From: Zonotrichia leucophrys gambelii
Lineage: Eukaryota > Chordata > Aves > Passeriformes > Passerellidae
Direction: 5' to 3'
DNA length: 64,000 bases
Assembly: GCF_028769735.1 (NCBI RefSeq)
Contig: NC_088170.1
Location: forward strand, 49,385,585 to 49,449,584
Part shown: positions 12,601-27,164 of the stretch, one piece after another
How positions within the stretch are numbered: position 1 is the first letter of the stretch
Layout: each line of letters starts with the position of its first letter
The notes under the pieces: model-generated
What the model saw: the letters and a program-made list of their open reading frames with translations, nothing else
Told to the model about the DNA's origin: nothing
Databases searched by the model: none
Position numbers and translations under genes: made by a program

Positions 12601-15600
12601 ACCTATAAGAAACATTAGCATTTCTTGATCTTATAAATGTTCTGGCTTTTAATAATGGCTGAAAGACATCTCAGCTCTCTACTGAGACTAAAAATAGTCA
12701 GCTGGGTGGTTGCTTAGCTAGAGAGTCAGGCAGCTGCTCTGCTGTTAGGTTTGTTTCCACTCTGCTGTAGAAAAAGGTGCCTCCAGGGCTTCAGTCCTGA
12801 GCTGTAGAGTGGAACAGCTTGGTGAATACCTGTTTCTATTTTCTGGCTCCAAACCCTCCTCATACTGTGCCAAAAGGTGAGGTGTGTTCCATTGTTAAAT
12901 GTCAAATGGGTAGGCATGCCTCTGGATTTTTCATGGCTTTAAGTGCATTTTGAATTAAATTCTTTGGATAAGCAGACAATTGAAGTTGGATTTTTACTTG
13001 TGTCTCACACTCCCTTTTAGCATAGTTCTCTTTTGAGCTTCATTTATTGGTCAAACCAGATGCATACTATAGAATAGATTAAAATAAGTTGTTTTTCAGC
13101 TAAAATTACTTTATCAGCCATGATTTAAATTTTGTGATATGCAGTCTTTGCAACTGCTTTAAATGAACACTTATTTTCTTTATGAGGAAATATCAACACT
13201 TAGCAATATTTTTTTCTAAGTAAAGCTAAATTATTGCATTTTGGTGAACAGCAGATTCACTCCAAAATAAGAAGAGCCTAGAACTATTCTCTAAATTAAT
13301 TTAAATCTAGCCAAATGTACAGGTCAAAAATGTTGAGTGGAATTTTAAAAAATATTGGGTTTTTTCACCAGTTTTTAAAAATAATGTATTCCAGCAATAA
13401 TGTTTTAATTGAGCTATTATTTAAAAAATAGAGGTTTCAAAACCTCTTTATAACACAAATGCATCCAATAAATACTTCTATAGAATTTTTCAGCTTTATT
13501 TCAAATTATACATTACTTTCTTTTTCATCACATCCAACTTTTCAAAATATAATATCTCATTTCCATCAAACCAATCTAGTTTTTATACACCAGGAAAAGA
13601 AATCTACCTATTTCTAATCATAACTTTAGCAGCTCTCCCTGAATATATATTTTCTTTAATTTTAAGCATGAATGACCATGAATATGTCTATCTGAAATAT
13701 TTCTATATATTTATGGGGAAAACAATATATATTACATATTTTATATTACTATAAATCCATAAAAATATTTATTTTTTGTTGTACAATAAGAATACTTTCT
13801 AAATTTGCTATACTGGACTTTTCTGCAGCATGTCATTGAACTGCAACTACTTTATTCCAAAATGCATTGTCAGCTGTTTAAAACATAAAAATACAAGAGG
13901 AATGATTTTTTACTTTTGATGTCATGAATGCAGTATCATAGTCAAAGTGAAAATTTCTGTATAAAGAATCTATGTAAGCAACTGGATATACCAGGCACTA
14001 GTCATTTATACACCAATCCTTATTCAGGATTGCATTCCTAATTCCTAACACCTTGGAAATAAAGGTTGTAGAGTCCCGATATTTTAAATTATTATTATTA
14101 AAATTTGATCAAGACATAATGAATTTTAATTTTGTGCAAGAAAGGAAGCACACTGTTGTGTCTACTGTGCCATCATTTTACAGTGTTCAAAAAGCATACC
14201 AGCATCTATCAGTGATCAGTTAAGTGTTTATGTGTCCAATGCAACAATTTAAAGATAATTCAAACTGCTCCAGGTTTCTTTAAATTTCATAAGTGCAGTG
14301 ACCAGAGAAGCCAACAGGAAATCATATTTAATCCAGTAGTTTGATTAAGCCAGATGAGTGGGATATGTTGGTTGTGAACCCCCAAATGATCATCTGGAGT
14401 ATTTTCTATAAGCTGAAAAACATCATGCACTGTTCATAAAGGGAAAGAGAGTTCAGAAAAACTGTTTCCTCCACTTGAAAACAGTGGAGGTCAAAATTTT
14501 CCTAAACAACTTCTCAAGACTTTCTTATCTCTACAATCTCCTGCCTGCCTTCAGTCAAAACATTTGTTTGCTTCCATTGGCAGATACCCAGGGGTAGGTG
14601 TGTGGTCTGAAAATCTGCTCCAGCGGAGTTTCCAGCAATATAAACTGCCTGTTGTTTCCTTTCCCTGTAAGGGCTTAAAAAAAGACAGCTTGGCTTGAAA
14701 AATTGGAGTGGGAGTGCCTGAGTGTACCCTGAGCAGAACTGGAGTCAGAACACGCACAGAAGCGCCTCCCCTGCAGAGCCCTGGCCATGCTGAGAGGTGA
14801 CCTTTCTCTAGCGTAAGATGGATGGAAAATGTGTTGTACTCTACCCAGAAATCCAAATTGAAGAGGTCATGCTAAGGGAAGAAGGGGAGATATTCATCTG
14901 TTATAGTTCAATATATATTAGCTGGGTAGTTTCTGTGCCAGGAGCACTCAGTGTAGCTCACATGTTTGTACTGGGTTCCTGGAAAAAGACTGATGTTAAA
15001 TGACCTTAGCTGTATTTTAATCCCATAAATGGTGGTGCCTATTACATGCAACTTTCTCAGAAACAGCTTGCTTTCCTGAGCCTTGTTTGAGTATGCATTT
15101 CTTTTCTTTTTTTTCCCCCTTTGTTTTTCATAGGTCTTTTTCATTCTGTTGCTATTATACTTAACCTCTTGTTATAAGCATCTTTCTCTGATATATACTA
15201 CATGCTAAATTTCATTTCATCTTCACTACAATATATTACAACTCAAACAAATGTAATTTTTGTTTAAATGACATGTGACATCATCAACAGCAACACATTT
15301 TCCAATAAGTTTTTTCAACCACATAAAATTAAAACTTTTCTATTCCAGTTCTTATTACAGGAATGCTTTCTAGCTACTTAAAAAATGTTAGTTTCCTACG
15401 AGATTCATGACAGGCCATAATTCAGATGAGTTCCTCAAAATGACATTGGCACTTCTGGTTCCAAGGGTATGTCAATCACAAACACACATTGTCTGATTAA
15501 CATTATCATAATAAAGATTAATACATGCTTATTATTTATCCCAGGATATTGTAGGAGCACCTGAAGCCAGGCTAGTATTCAATGAGCTCTTGTACAAAAT

Positions 15601-18600
15601 GGGAGCAAACAACAAACCTTGCCTCTTAAAATTTAAGGCTATAAATCAGAAGTGCATTTACGTGTCTAAGATTTGTCTCTTCAGAGAAGCACTTAGGCAA
15701 ATAATTTCACTATGTAAAAGTAGGTTCTTATAAAGGAATTATTTCTGTATTAAATCTCTGAAATTATAAACCTTAGATAAAATCTTAATTTTGCTTGCAC
15801 AGTTGGAATAATTCCTTTATTATTTTACAGTTCTCCATCTCTCTGTAAAAGAGAGATGCATTTGATAAAATGTAATGTAAAGGCTTGGTGATATCATGTC
15901 TGCCATGTTGCTTATTCCTATGAAAATCTCTGATAATTCATAATGCTGACTAAAGTACAGGTCCCCTCACTTACATTAACCTATTCAGCTTCTTGATTAA
16001 TAGAATTGTAAAGGTATAGTTCTGATCGTCTTATTTAATAAGCCACAAAAGATTGTTTTTCTTACTAATTTATTGTTAATTGACATAATATTTTTATTTG
16101 TTTATGTTTTTCTGTAAGGCTCATCACTTGATAAAGTGTATTCCTTTCAATGAAGATTTAATTATTTTGTATTCATTATTTCATGGCATTATTCTGCTGA
16201 AGAACTTCACTGCACATTTATATTTTTATGTGACTAAACATTCACATTTAATAGCTTTTGAAAGGCAAGTTCACAACTACTCTAATTAATAACAATGATA
16301 TAGTGTGGATTTTATAGCAAATTAACTGTCCAGCAACAAGGCTGAACAACAATAACATAAAAGTTATTGTATGTGCTTCATTCCAAAACTAAGAGAGAAG
16401 AAATAGATTACAAATACAGAACATTAAATTATTCTTCCATAAATTAGGCTTGCTCCTCATTTACAAATTTATATCAGAACTATCTGTCTTAGTTAAAAAC
16501 CACTCTAAGTATTAGTCACAGAACAGAGAAAGAGCAGAGCAGAACAGTAGTGTTTGCTCACTTGTTTAAAATACTACTAATGTAATTTATGTCTTTTTTA
16601 TACTTTCATATGCCTATAAACATCCATTGTTCTCAATTTTCTCAGAACTTAGAAGAGTTTGTAATCACTTTCTAGCACTTCGGCAAACTAGAATTCCTAT
16701 GTTGACCAAAAAAAATCAGTACCACAGAATGAGCTTTTCTTGGTATTTCCTGGTGCGTTCAGCAAAATTTGGCTTCTAAATACCAGTCATTGAAGAGTTA
16801 CTTTTGTATTTTGTATTCAAAGCTTTTAAAAATAGAGACTACTGAGTTAAAATGCCCAAAGCACCCTAATTCTTACTCACACTGAGGTGGAGGCAGAGGC
16901 ATGCTAAGCACACATACTCCTTCTTCCTACTCCTTTCCATCTTGTTGTGAGAGCGAATGGAAGTGATGGCTAAGGTCCTGACTCATGGAAAAAGGAACAG
17001 GGAAATAAATCCCAGGATAAATCCCAGTTGCTGTGAGTTAAGCAAGGAGAAGAGCTCACCTATCTTAGGTGTTGTCAGAGCATTGCCTCTTGACACCTTT
17101 GTCAGAGAGAGGAACTGAGCAGGGGCATCCCAAGGGTGACAGGAAATCACAGCTTGAGAAAGCAATTGCCGAGCAGTTGGTAGGTAGATGCAGACTGTGA
17201 TGCCTTCACACATCTTTTTGTTTTCAAACAGACTTGATCAAATATTTACTTTGAATTTTTTGCTCTGGTTGCTCTAACAATGCAAAACTCTACTTTACAT
17301 GATATACCAAGCCATTTTTGCTATTCTAAATTGATGAAACTCCTCATTAAGTAATTTTATTATTATAGACTATTTTGCTGGTGCAACACTAGGAGAAACA
17401 CAGCAGATTTAAGTCATAAAGCTTTCTTCATAATGTTTTTAACAGCTTTTGTTCCTTGAGGGCATGAGGATAAGGTGTTGCATATGCATGCAGTTTTGTT
17501 GCCAGTAAAGATGAAATAAAATTAGTTAAAAACCTAGGGAATTCAGAATTTTTATGTAACACTTTTATTACACAAAAAGAATACTACAGTAATACCATTT
17601 CTGTTCCTATTTATATTAATTGACTAACAGATTGTTTCATACGGTTTCTTTAAAAGATTTATTTTTCCAAAAACTCATATGAAGCAAAGATGAAGGCAGA
17701 TGGAATATACTATAATTGTATGCTGCTCTGTAGTTTAAAAACAGTCTGTTGACAGAAACCTGGTAGGATTAACACTACCCCCAAATTTTCAGAGACCTCA
17801 CAAAATTGCTTTAATGCAAGAAGAGGTCATGGTGGACTAAGCATTGTTTCTGGTTTCGTAACTTGCTCCAGATAAACCAAGAAGCCTGTGAATACATTCA
17901 GATGTCAAGCCTGGCACAGTAGATGTGTTTTTTACAAAGCCTGCTCTCCCTAGGGTCCCTCTGCAGTAGGTGGAACAAGAATCTCCTTCCAAGGACTAAC
18001 CTCAGCTACCAAAGATCCCATTCTCAATCCTTTGGCTTCTGTCTCTCAGAAAGGCAGGGATAGTGCTAACCAGAACAGGGAGAATGCTAACTATCTTCCA
18101 CTGAGAACTGCCCTACAAGGAGTTACTTCTCTATTTATTATTTAGATAGGAATTTAAAAGGGGTGATTTGAGCAGAAAAGAACATCCCTGCTCTGAATAC
18201 GTTACCAGAAAGTGCTTTGGTCCCTCAAAAACTAACTCATATTAATTTTAACTACTGAGTGTCCTTAGTGACTTCAGTTGTACTACATATATCATGTTAA
18301 GTCATGCAGCTGTCTGCACCTTGACTGAAGGGAATAAGAATCCAGGTTAGCTCTGCACACAGAATGGAGAAAAAGAAATATAAAATATTTTTTTAAATCA
18401 AATTAAAATGCCTTTGTTATAATTTCAAATAATTTCAAATAATAGGTAGATCTTTGCTCCCCTTCTTTTCTCTGTGTTTCCTTGTTATCATTTGAGGGTG
18501 GATTAGCAGAGGCAGGGAGTGTGAATACATTTCAGTTAGAGCCTGGCAGGGAAGGTGCAGATATTGTCAGGGAAGGTGCAGATGTTGTAGATAGCATGGA

Positions 18601-20990
18601 AGAACATGAGAAGAGGTTGTGAGAGGTGGTGTGCCACCATCAGTGATGGCACCTGCACTGAAATGCAAGAAGCAGTAACTTATAACCAGGAAGGAGTAAG
18701 CAAAGGTTAGTGAAATAAAGAGATGAGAAAAGAAAAGGAGTGTCTTCTCCTGCTGTGTTTTATGGCATGGACAGCACAGAGTTCAAAGGTCTTGATTCAT
18801 TGCAGATTAACTCTATGAAATTTGCATACTTCTTGTTTTGGTGAAATTCAACATTTTTAATTTTCAAAATGCTTTTTACTTGCACAATGTTTTCATGAGA
18901 GTATCTGACAAACATTTTTGTTTCCAGCAGTTTCTTCTGCAAGCAAGTTTATCTGAAAATTGATGTTTCTTTGAGTGAGCTAGTGAAGTTTTGGGTTTAT
19001 TTTTCACTGGATAATAGTGGGTCTATTTTTGCTTTAAAGAGTTGTGTATCTTAAGTGAATATTCTTTCATAAGTTATCTCTTTGTGGGTTGTGTAATGAA
19101 CTGTGAGAGATAAGGGCAATTTCAAGTGAAATATCATAGCTACATAAATTTTACACATGCATATTTTAAAACGTCTAAGCATTCATTCGTGAGTGTTAGT
19201 CAAGAAAATAAAATGTGTCCTCAGCAAGATAAAATACATATTTTAGGTAAGAATTCAGGACTTGTATAATAAAAATGTCCTGAACCCCACCTATGGAAAA
19301 ATGTTTCAACTAAGAATTAATTTTCAACAATAATTTGACCTTTAAGAGTATTTCTTCTTAAGAGAGTATCATTGTGCTGAAAAAGCAAAAACCCAAACAG
19401 AATAAAAAATAGTGCAGTACACAGGGGCATTCTCAGATGAATACCTGGTGGAGAAATAGACGTGTTCAGAATTTTTCTGTGCATCAAGGTTATCCATTTG
19501 ACTGGTGTCTCTTTTACTACCTCAGAGCATGCATTTTTCCACCCTAGAAGATTTCACACATGAATGGCAGTAACACATTCTGTAATTATCCTTCATCCTG
19601 TGTCTTTGTCACAATGTGTAATGCTGTAGTTTTTCACTATTTGAAACAGGGCAGGAATTTTAAATAGTTCAAATAAATTTTAACCATAACTGGTTTCTCC
19701 CCAGAATTCTTAGATAGCATAGGAGTGTGTTTTTATTAAGGGACCTGGAAGAAGAAAATTCATTAATAATACTATCATTAATTATTATTTTGAGAAGAAG
19801 CATAAGGGACAAAATTAATTAGTTCAGAATTGTTCTGAATTTTTTCAAACTAAAGACTTTGATTCAGTGGGTTCGACAAAATGCAGAATTCACCACTTTG
19901 AAAATTTAGACCAGAAATTTCAAGCAATTACCAAGCAATAAATTTCTTAGTAATGCTTAAGCAAAATGCTTCTAATGATTTTGATGCTCTTATTGACTCT
20001 TCTGGGTGCCTGGAGTGAATGCAAATCAATTTCAGTGATGACACATAGACATCTAATAATCTTTCATAAAAGATATTTTCTACATGCCAGTTAGAACTGG
20101 AACTGATACAGCAAATCAATGAAAATATAGTGCCAATTTTGTCACCTATAAAATTATGGTCTTTTCAAAAATATATGATGATACGAATACCACATAATTT
20201 AATTTTATCTTCCACACATAGTAGTTTCTTTGGTATTTCTCTATAAAGCACGATCACCTTCTTGTGGAAATATTTTATAGCAGCTCAAGGTTTCACAACA
20301 GCTGCTCAGTGGAAGATCTTTTACTGCCCCTTTTTTGCAGACAACATTCTGGCATTCTTGCAAAACTGTTCTTGTGAGCCATGTAAGGTCATTGAAAAAC
20401 ATAATTGCCAGAGGTGAGCAACACCAGAACTGGTCTTCTGGACCAATTCCATGAGGGACAACTGTGGATCATGATCACTACTACATGGAACTGCAGTTTC
20501 ATGATCACTATTTCACTTACTCCCCCTTTTCAGAGCTTTGCTAGCACTGAAGTTACAGATATGTGTAATTTATGTTTCCTGGGAGCACCAGGGACCCTCA
20601 AGGATGGCGGGGAAGGGTCCCCAGACAGGCCCCATCCCCTGGCTGGGACTAGGGAGTTTAAAGCCAGGAGCGGGTAAATGAGCAGAGAAGTATGTTCCCA
20701 GGTCTGATGCATTCTCAGACTAGGACAAACTCTTAACACTGGCATCATTTGAAGTATCTGCTGAGCTCCTTTTATCCTTTACCATCTTCCTGCTTCTTAG
20801 ATCTACTAGCAAAGGCTCTATGGAAGTGAGCTTACCAAACACACCAGAAGTTAGGTTTCCAGAGCTTCAGGATAACCTTCATCTGGAACAAGAGTGGCCC
20901 CTGGGCAATGCTCCTCCAGCTTGCCAGTTACAGTTCCTTCCCTGATGAAAAAGCCTCTATAATTCAGAGGCTGAGGATAAAAGACTTAGC
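9689..20990. other. Long intronic stretch, mostly unrecognised
   Basis: About 11 kb of AT-rich sequence without a recognised gene or clear mobile element. A GC-richer patch at about 11100..11470 has overlapping short open frames on both strands (up to 127 codons) but no known protein. Small inverted repeats are at 14468..14490 (CCTCCACT arms) and 15836..15858 (CATCTCTCT arms). Another GC-richer spot is at about 20575..20670. The very AT-rich part at 13300..13900 shows only short A/T runs. Confidence 0.5.
18547..18588. repeat. Tandem duplication of a 21-bp unit
   Basis: CAGGGAAGGTGCAGATATTGT (one base over the 20-base limit if run on, so read as CAGGGAAGGTGCAGATATTG then T) occurs at 18547..18567 and again at 18568..18588 with one substitution (ATATTGT to ATGTTGT). 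A simple local duplication; no function implied. Confidence 0.9.
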
Positions 20991-20999
20991 AAAGTAGGG

Positions 21000-21033
21000 T
21001 TTTGGTTGTTTGTTTTTTTTTTTTCAGGTAGTT
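21000..21033 (+). promoter_or_regulatory. Strong acceptor-like tract abutting GTAGTT (candidate recursive splice site)
   Basis: A long T-rich tract (TTTTGGTTGTTTG followed by twelve or more T) leads into CAG ending at 21027, immediately followed by GTAGTT. The acceptor half is as good as that of the true exon at 56208. The donor half is weak (GTAGTT instead of GTAAGT). Candidate ratchet point or cryptic exon start inside the giant intron. Confidence 0.22.
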
Positions 21034-24000
21034 TTAGGCTGCTTTGTCTGGAAACAGAGAAAGAAAGGATAATTTTCACAGGGGAAGCACTATAAGCAGA
21101 GGAAGTAGATAAAACTGTCCCAGTAACAGAAGACCCTACCATTTAGCAAGAACCTCAGGATGACACTGTGCTGTGTGCCAACATCATTCTTGTCTCAGCA
21201 AATTGAAAACGGCATAAAGGAATGTAACGATTTTCAGGACGCCTCCTCTCCATTGCTATAGCTCACTGAGGTAGCAGCTGCTGGAGGTTAACTTTGCACT
21301 GGCAGCACCTCACCCTGCCTGGCCCCCTTCCCACCCCTGAAAGAAAGGAAGAAAGAAAATAACGACGTGCATAAAATTTGAAACAGGTCACAAAAATCAA
21401 AAGAAGGTACATAGATCTTAAGTGTATCCTGAGCCATTCCTTTTAGATATCTGATGAGAATGAAGGGGAAAAAAAGCCACTAAAATTTATCTGCAAACTG
21501 AATCAGTTTTTAAAACATCGTAATAACATCTATCTAGTAAAATAGATGGGCTTTGAGAAACTAAATTAAATAATAATAATACTTCAGTATAAGCACCCTG
21601 TCTCATAGGCTTGGGGAGTTACAGAGAGCCTAAATACAAAAAATTACTTAAATTTTCCCAAAGTTACAAATATAGTAAATATTTATCTAAAATATTATCA
21701 CAAATACTAATATTGTATAAGAATCAATATTTTTAAAGTATCAATGCAATATGATTGCTATTTCCTGGAATACATTCAATTATCCAATACTTTAGGTGCA
21801 GTACTGTGTAAAGGCAATGGTTTCTTTGTAATGTTGGCAGCAGGTATTAATAAATACCAATTCTTGCTCATTTTTATGATGTTTGAGAAGTTATGTAGAA
21901 GATGCATGTGTCTCTGGTCAGTACCCCACTTTATCCCATCTTTGCATAAGACATTTTAGCATAAGAGTGCAGCAAAGAAGTGCATGCTTGTACCTATTCT
22001 GTAAATAGCAATAGAAAGCAAGGCTGTCAATCAGAGGTTCTTTAACAATTTATAAATTCACTTGAAAAGGAAATAAACCAAGAAAGTAACTCAAGCACAA
22101 TAAACCCTGCCCTTCCTCATTACCAAAATATTCCAAATACTACTGCATGCTAAGGGAAGTGCCTTGATGCACCTCTTGGAGTTCAATAACAAAAATGCTT
22201 TTCAGTTCTAGAGTTTTTAAGCTTCAAAACTAAGCTGCATGAAACACGAAGTGCACTTATGAACTAATGAAATATAAAATAGGGTGGGCAATTAAGAAGA
22301 AGAGAGCCTTAAAGAGCACTTACAGAGAAGCCATATTCTACTCCCATTTTTAACTCTGTGACCCATGTCAGCTTCAGCAAATGAGAAGTGCATGAGTCTG
22401 ACAAGGGCACAATTTGTCATGCCAGCTAAGCAACAGGTTGGCTGCTCCTGAGAGCTCTTTTTCCTTTGCGTAAGTACTTATTAAAGAGGGAACAAGGATT
22501 ATTTCTGAAAACCTGTATCACAGCTATCAAGGGGAGTCTCAACAGCACAGAGTACAACAAACAATAATGGACTCCTGTCTTCTTCAGGATGCCCCTTTCC
22601 TCTACGTTTTTTAAAAATAAGTCATATTTTAATAAGTGAAGAAATTTATATCATCATTAGATGGACATCCAGTAGGTCTTTAACAGCCTTCTGAAATATG
22701 GTTTCAGTGTGAGCTTTCATTTACTTTAAGTTTAGTAAAAAAAAGAGATATTTTCCAAAATCTGGTGAATTGTTGCCTTTCAGCATTTTTCAAAATGTGT
22801 GTGCAGTAAGGAGTGCATACTGATCTTTATTATGCCACCATGAATTCCATGAAAGTGTGGAACTATGCCAGTATGAACCAGATGCATTGGCTTTTAATTT
22901 TATCAAGTAAATAGGAACCAGTTGACCTTTTCTGTGTTATAGTTCTATTAATATCTTCTTTATTTATCTAAGCTTTCTCTGTAGCTTTTAATTGCAATTG
23001 CACTGTGTTTTACAGGCCACATTACTTTCCTTCATAATTTACAGTGTTACTGAACAATTAAATGAACTCCACAGATTCCCTATATTTCATTGGGAATACA
23101 TTCCTTTTCTTAATGAAGAGATACTGGAATGCATTGTTCATATCTCACGAATAAGTTATTTTTAAGAAATATTTCGCCAGAAAATGTGGTTACTTTATAA
23201 TGCTTTTAGTGTTTATGAGCCAAATTTATTTTGCTGGAAGTCAGACCTGTTCCAAAACATTATAAATAAGTTAAGAAATAAAAAAGAACTTTTGCCCTGA
23301 CCAATGGATTGCTTTTCTTCCTTGGAAATGCTAATGCATATATATATTTGCCATGGTAACCAGACAATTTTAAAATTCACATACAGGCCTTTCTTCTCTT
23401 TGTTTCTGAATGTTTGAAAATATAATGAACCAGTAGGCTCACAGATGCTGAAGTTTTGTAATGAAGGGCTTCTAAAATTATTCCTGCAGTTTAGAACTGT
23501 CACAACCTGAAATTTGTCAAGAAAGAACAATGTCTGGAAGCAATTAGTCTGAAACCATTGATTGGTCCCAGATTTCAAATGAGAAACCCTGGATGCAGTA
23601 GAAAGTCAAGATTCATATGCCTATTTTATCTCTGCTTATAATGGCACCAGCCTTGTTCATGTATAACTGGTGATGAGCAGGCTGGGAGCTAGTGTCACAC
23701 TGTCCTTTTAAATAGTGTGTGCTAGTTTTCATTCCATGTGAAGCAGATTGTCTAAAATGTCCTTTAGATGCTCATGACCAAAACCTTGGTGAGTTCGTTC
23801 AATTGTGTAAGTTTTTTAAAAAAGCACAATACAAAATACCTTCCATTGCCTTTAATGTAACCTGTATCTCTTAGGAAAAATGGGGATTTCTCCCTGTCCT
23901 ACAGGAATATTGAGAAGCTTTATTTTTGGGTACAAAAAACAAATCATTAGTTCATATACTTTAAACAGGATTTTTGTGTGTATCATATACTTGAGACCAC

Positions 24001-27000
24001 AATCATTAATTTGCTGCCTTTCTTTTTTTGAACTATGGCTACAATAATTGTGTTTTGTGAATGGAGACCAAGAATCCTCTCAGCTCCATTTTCTAAAAAT
24101 AAGCCTTGTCTCTTATGTGTACTCATTTAAATTTCATTACAATTCCTACATTTTGCTTTGAAACTCTTATCATGATCTGACCATACCTGGAACACAGATA
24201 AGATTTCCAGTTCTGTTGAAATAAATTCACTCCACTTACACATAGCATCTAGCTATGCTGACTTCACCAGTAGATATATTTGGATTTATTTCTCTAAGAT
24301 TTTCTGTAATTAATCCATAAATAAACTGTCTTAACTGTCTTTTGAAAACATCTAAACATATTAGAGGCTGAGTAATTGGAGTACATTTAGAAAAAAAACA
24401 GGAAAATGGTTATTTTCAATTCAGCCATTTTTGTTGGGTTTTAAAACTGTACAAATACCTGAATCTGTGGGTGATTTTTCTGCAGAAGATAATGGGCCTG
24501 GGATTACACTCAGACGAATAAACATGTGCAACCTCTATTTTGTAGAGAGTGTATTCCTCTGCTCTATCCCAAAGGTGACAGACAATAAAAGCAATTATAC
24601 TGTGTTACTTCAAGTATTTACTCATCACATAAGTTCAGAAAACACTTTGCAAAATGGTGAAACCTTTAACTCTTACTACCTTTCTATTCCACTTGCGCAT
24701 ATCTTCTTCAATTTGATGCTCACCCAATTTCTCACTAGTTTATCAGGATTTGTTTTCTGCCTAGCCTTCGTTGATTGTCTGCTCTATTTTCTGTTACTTT
24801 ATTTTCCTTTCCTTTCTTTCCTTGTCTTTTTTTTTTTCCTCAGCACTGTTTCTAAATCTTTGCCACTCAGTTCTTTCAGTTTTTCATTTCCAAATCACAT
24901 CTCTCTAGGTCAGCCAGCAACAGGCATCAGCATCCTTCGACATTCTTTAATTATTTTGCTGAAAGTAGGCTAGAAATCTTTGGACCAAATTGAGCAGTAT
25001 TTCAAATTATAAAGTGAGACCTGAATCTGTAGATTTAGATCAATGCAATACCTCTGCATCATATCTCTCCTCTAGTAGTGTGAGAAATTACTATTGCCTC
25101 AAATTTGTGATTAATAAATGTAGCTCACAGCTTTGTTCTTGCTTGGGCTTACATAATGCGTCCCAGAGAGAAAGGCAGTTACATTCCTCCCTCTGTTGCC
25201 AGCTCCTTCCCAGTTGTGCATTACAGAATTGAGAATATTTCTTGATTTTTACCACTGTAAACGAGATCTAGGTTGAATTTATAATTACCGCATTTTTTCA
25301 AGCTCTCCTTCAGTATTTCATTTTTCTCCCTCTAAATTTAGAAGGATATTTTGATTCTAGCGGTATTTAAAGTGTTCATATGGGAGTTCAAATGGATAAC
25401 AAGTTTAGGGAGTACATCTATAAAATTCTCCTTAAGTGATTCCACTGGACCAAAGAGCGTAACTGCATTGAAAGGCACTTCTAACAGAATCTAAACAACT
25501 TCAGCTTCACAATTTCAGCTCAGCTTTAAATGTCAAAGATTTGCTCTTCTCATGTAGAACAAGAGTATAAAAAGTCTGTGATCAAGATTTAGGCTTTAAT
25601 TTCAGTTATGACTTACAATTCCTGCAGCAAGGGAGGATAAATTATTCCTCTGTGTTAGTTGCCTTTAATTTCTGGAACTTGGGAGTTATTGTCTTACATC
25701 CTAGGGAAATAAAGCCATATTTTGAGCCTATTTTTATGAAAATCAGTAGGCAATTTACTTTTTAACTCCTTTGCATATAGCAAAACACAAACCAGAAAAC
25801 TGGCAAAGGATTAGATCTTGAAATAAAAAAGGAGAGAAAAAATAAACTGTTTGCATTGGGTAAAAGGGATATATATAATGCAAGCAGGAAAAGTTTTGAG
25901 AGAGATTCAGGCTTTGACAGCAAATTTGTACAAACTATATGGAAGGTTCCACTATACAAAAGCTATTTCTGTAGCATTGGCAGATACGAAGCACTCATGG
26001 TCTTTGAAAAATTATACTTTAACAGTGGAACTTACTGAGACAAAGATGTTACAGAACTTCTAAGGAAATTATTAAAAACTTACACTGCACATTTTTCTTT
26101 TTTTTTTTTTTTAACAGAACAATAGTTTTATCTTCAAAATGAACTAGAAGACTACATTATTATAGCATTTGGCAAGTTAAAAATGTTTTCTGCTACTGGT
26201 TGTTTCAATAGCATTTTGTAAAAGACACTCAATAAGTACTCTGATGCCTGAAAATTCTTAATTATGTAAGCACCTTAAATTTGCACAAAACAGTCCTACA
26301 TCCAGGAGGCAGTCCTCACCCCAGCCCTTCTTTTCCACCTCCATACTTCTGCCTCCATTGGGCTGGCAGTAGTGTTTGGTCAAACATAGACCATATTGCT
26401 AAGTAATCTGGAAATTAAATGTTTGAGCCTGAGTCCATTCTCTGAGTCAGTTCACTGCATCTCCACCAAAGTGCCTGGGGAGTTACAGCTCCAGGCAGGA
26501 GCATCACTCATCTAGGAAGCTGCAGTGCAGAAGGGTAGGTGCTTGTAGGGTCTGGAACACACTGGATAGGGCAATAGCTTTAAAGAGGAATACCCCAGCA
26601 AGTTGGCTAAGGACACAGGGGTGGTGTGTCAGGTCCTCAGTTGAACTAGTGGTACCTGTCAATTTTAAAATTATTATTATGGAACTATTTGAGTTCTTCT
26701 GCGTTAAGTTCCACAGCTCTTTAAGAGTTTATGATCCTTTGCCAAAGAGTGGAGCCAAGCTGGCTGTCAAATTCCTGCAGCACTGCTCAGAGTGGTAAGA
26801 GGCCCCTAAGCATAGCCCCAGAGTCAACTCCTGCGTGCATCCAGGGGGCTCTGCTTGAACCATAACGTAGCTGGTTGGGCTTACAGGTTGTCCTGCACAT
26901 GCTGGAGCAGGCTGGAGATGTCTTTGGTCCTTTGCATCCTCCCTGGCTGGGTCAGTGTGCACCCAGTGAGACTAATGTATCAACAACTGCACAGAGCTGT

Positions 27001-27164
27001 GCTTGCATGAATAATCCTGCCAGAACTGTGCTGGCCTCCCCCAGAGTCTCTGCATCCATGGTACAATTAATCCGTCAACTAAATAAACTGCCTATGGATA
27101 ACCAAGCACTGGCTGTGCAGTAAAAGTGAACATATTTAGCACTTACTCTGTGATAGTGTAAGGA
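21034..27164. other. AT-rich intronic sequence, no gene recognised
   Basis: No gene or clear mobile element was recognised. A 180-codon open frame at 24431..24973 begins at a TTG, runs through T-rich sequence and encodes a Phe/Leu/Ser-rich product typical of chance reading. A poly-T run lies at 26098..26112. At 26700..27060 the composition becomes GC-richer just before the Gypsy remnant, and this part may hold further diverged retroelement sequence, which I cannot show. An RFX-like palindrome lies at 23347..23360. Confidence 0.45.
23347..23360. promoter_or_regulatory. RFX/X-box-like palindromic motif (candidate)
   Basis: TTTGCCATGGTAAC matches 13 of 14 positions of the near-palindromic RFX-family X-box form GTTGCCATGGTAAC. 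It sits in unique, repeat-free sequence about 33 kb upstream of the exon. A single motif match in 64 kb is weak evidence; conservation across birds and mammals would be needed. Confidence 0.22.

Noticed and set aside
24431..24973. A 180-codon plus-strand open frame, the longest outside repeats apart from one antisense to an LTR
   Set aside because: It begins at TTG, lies in T-rich DNA, and encodes a Phe/Leu/Ser-rich product with no recognisable domain. No splice or promoter context was seen.
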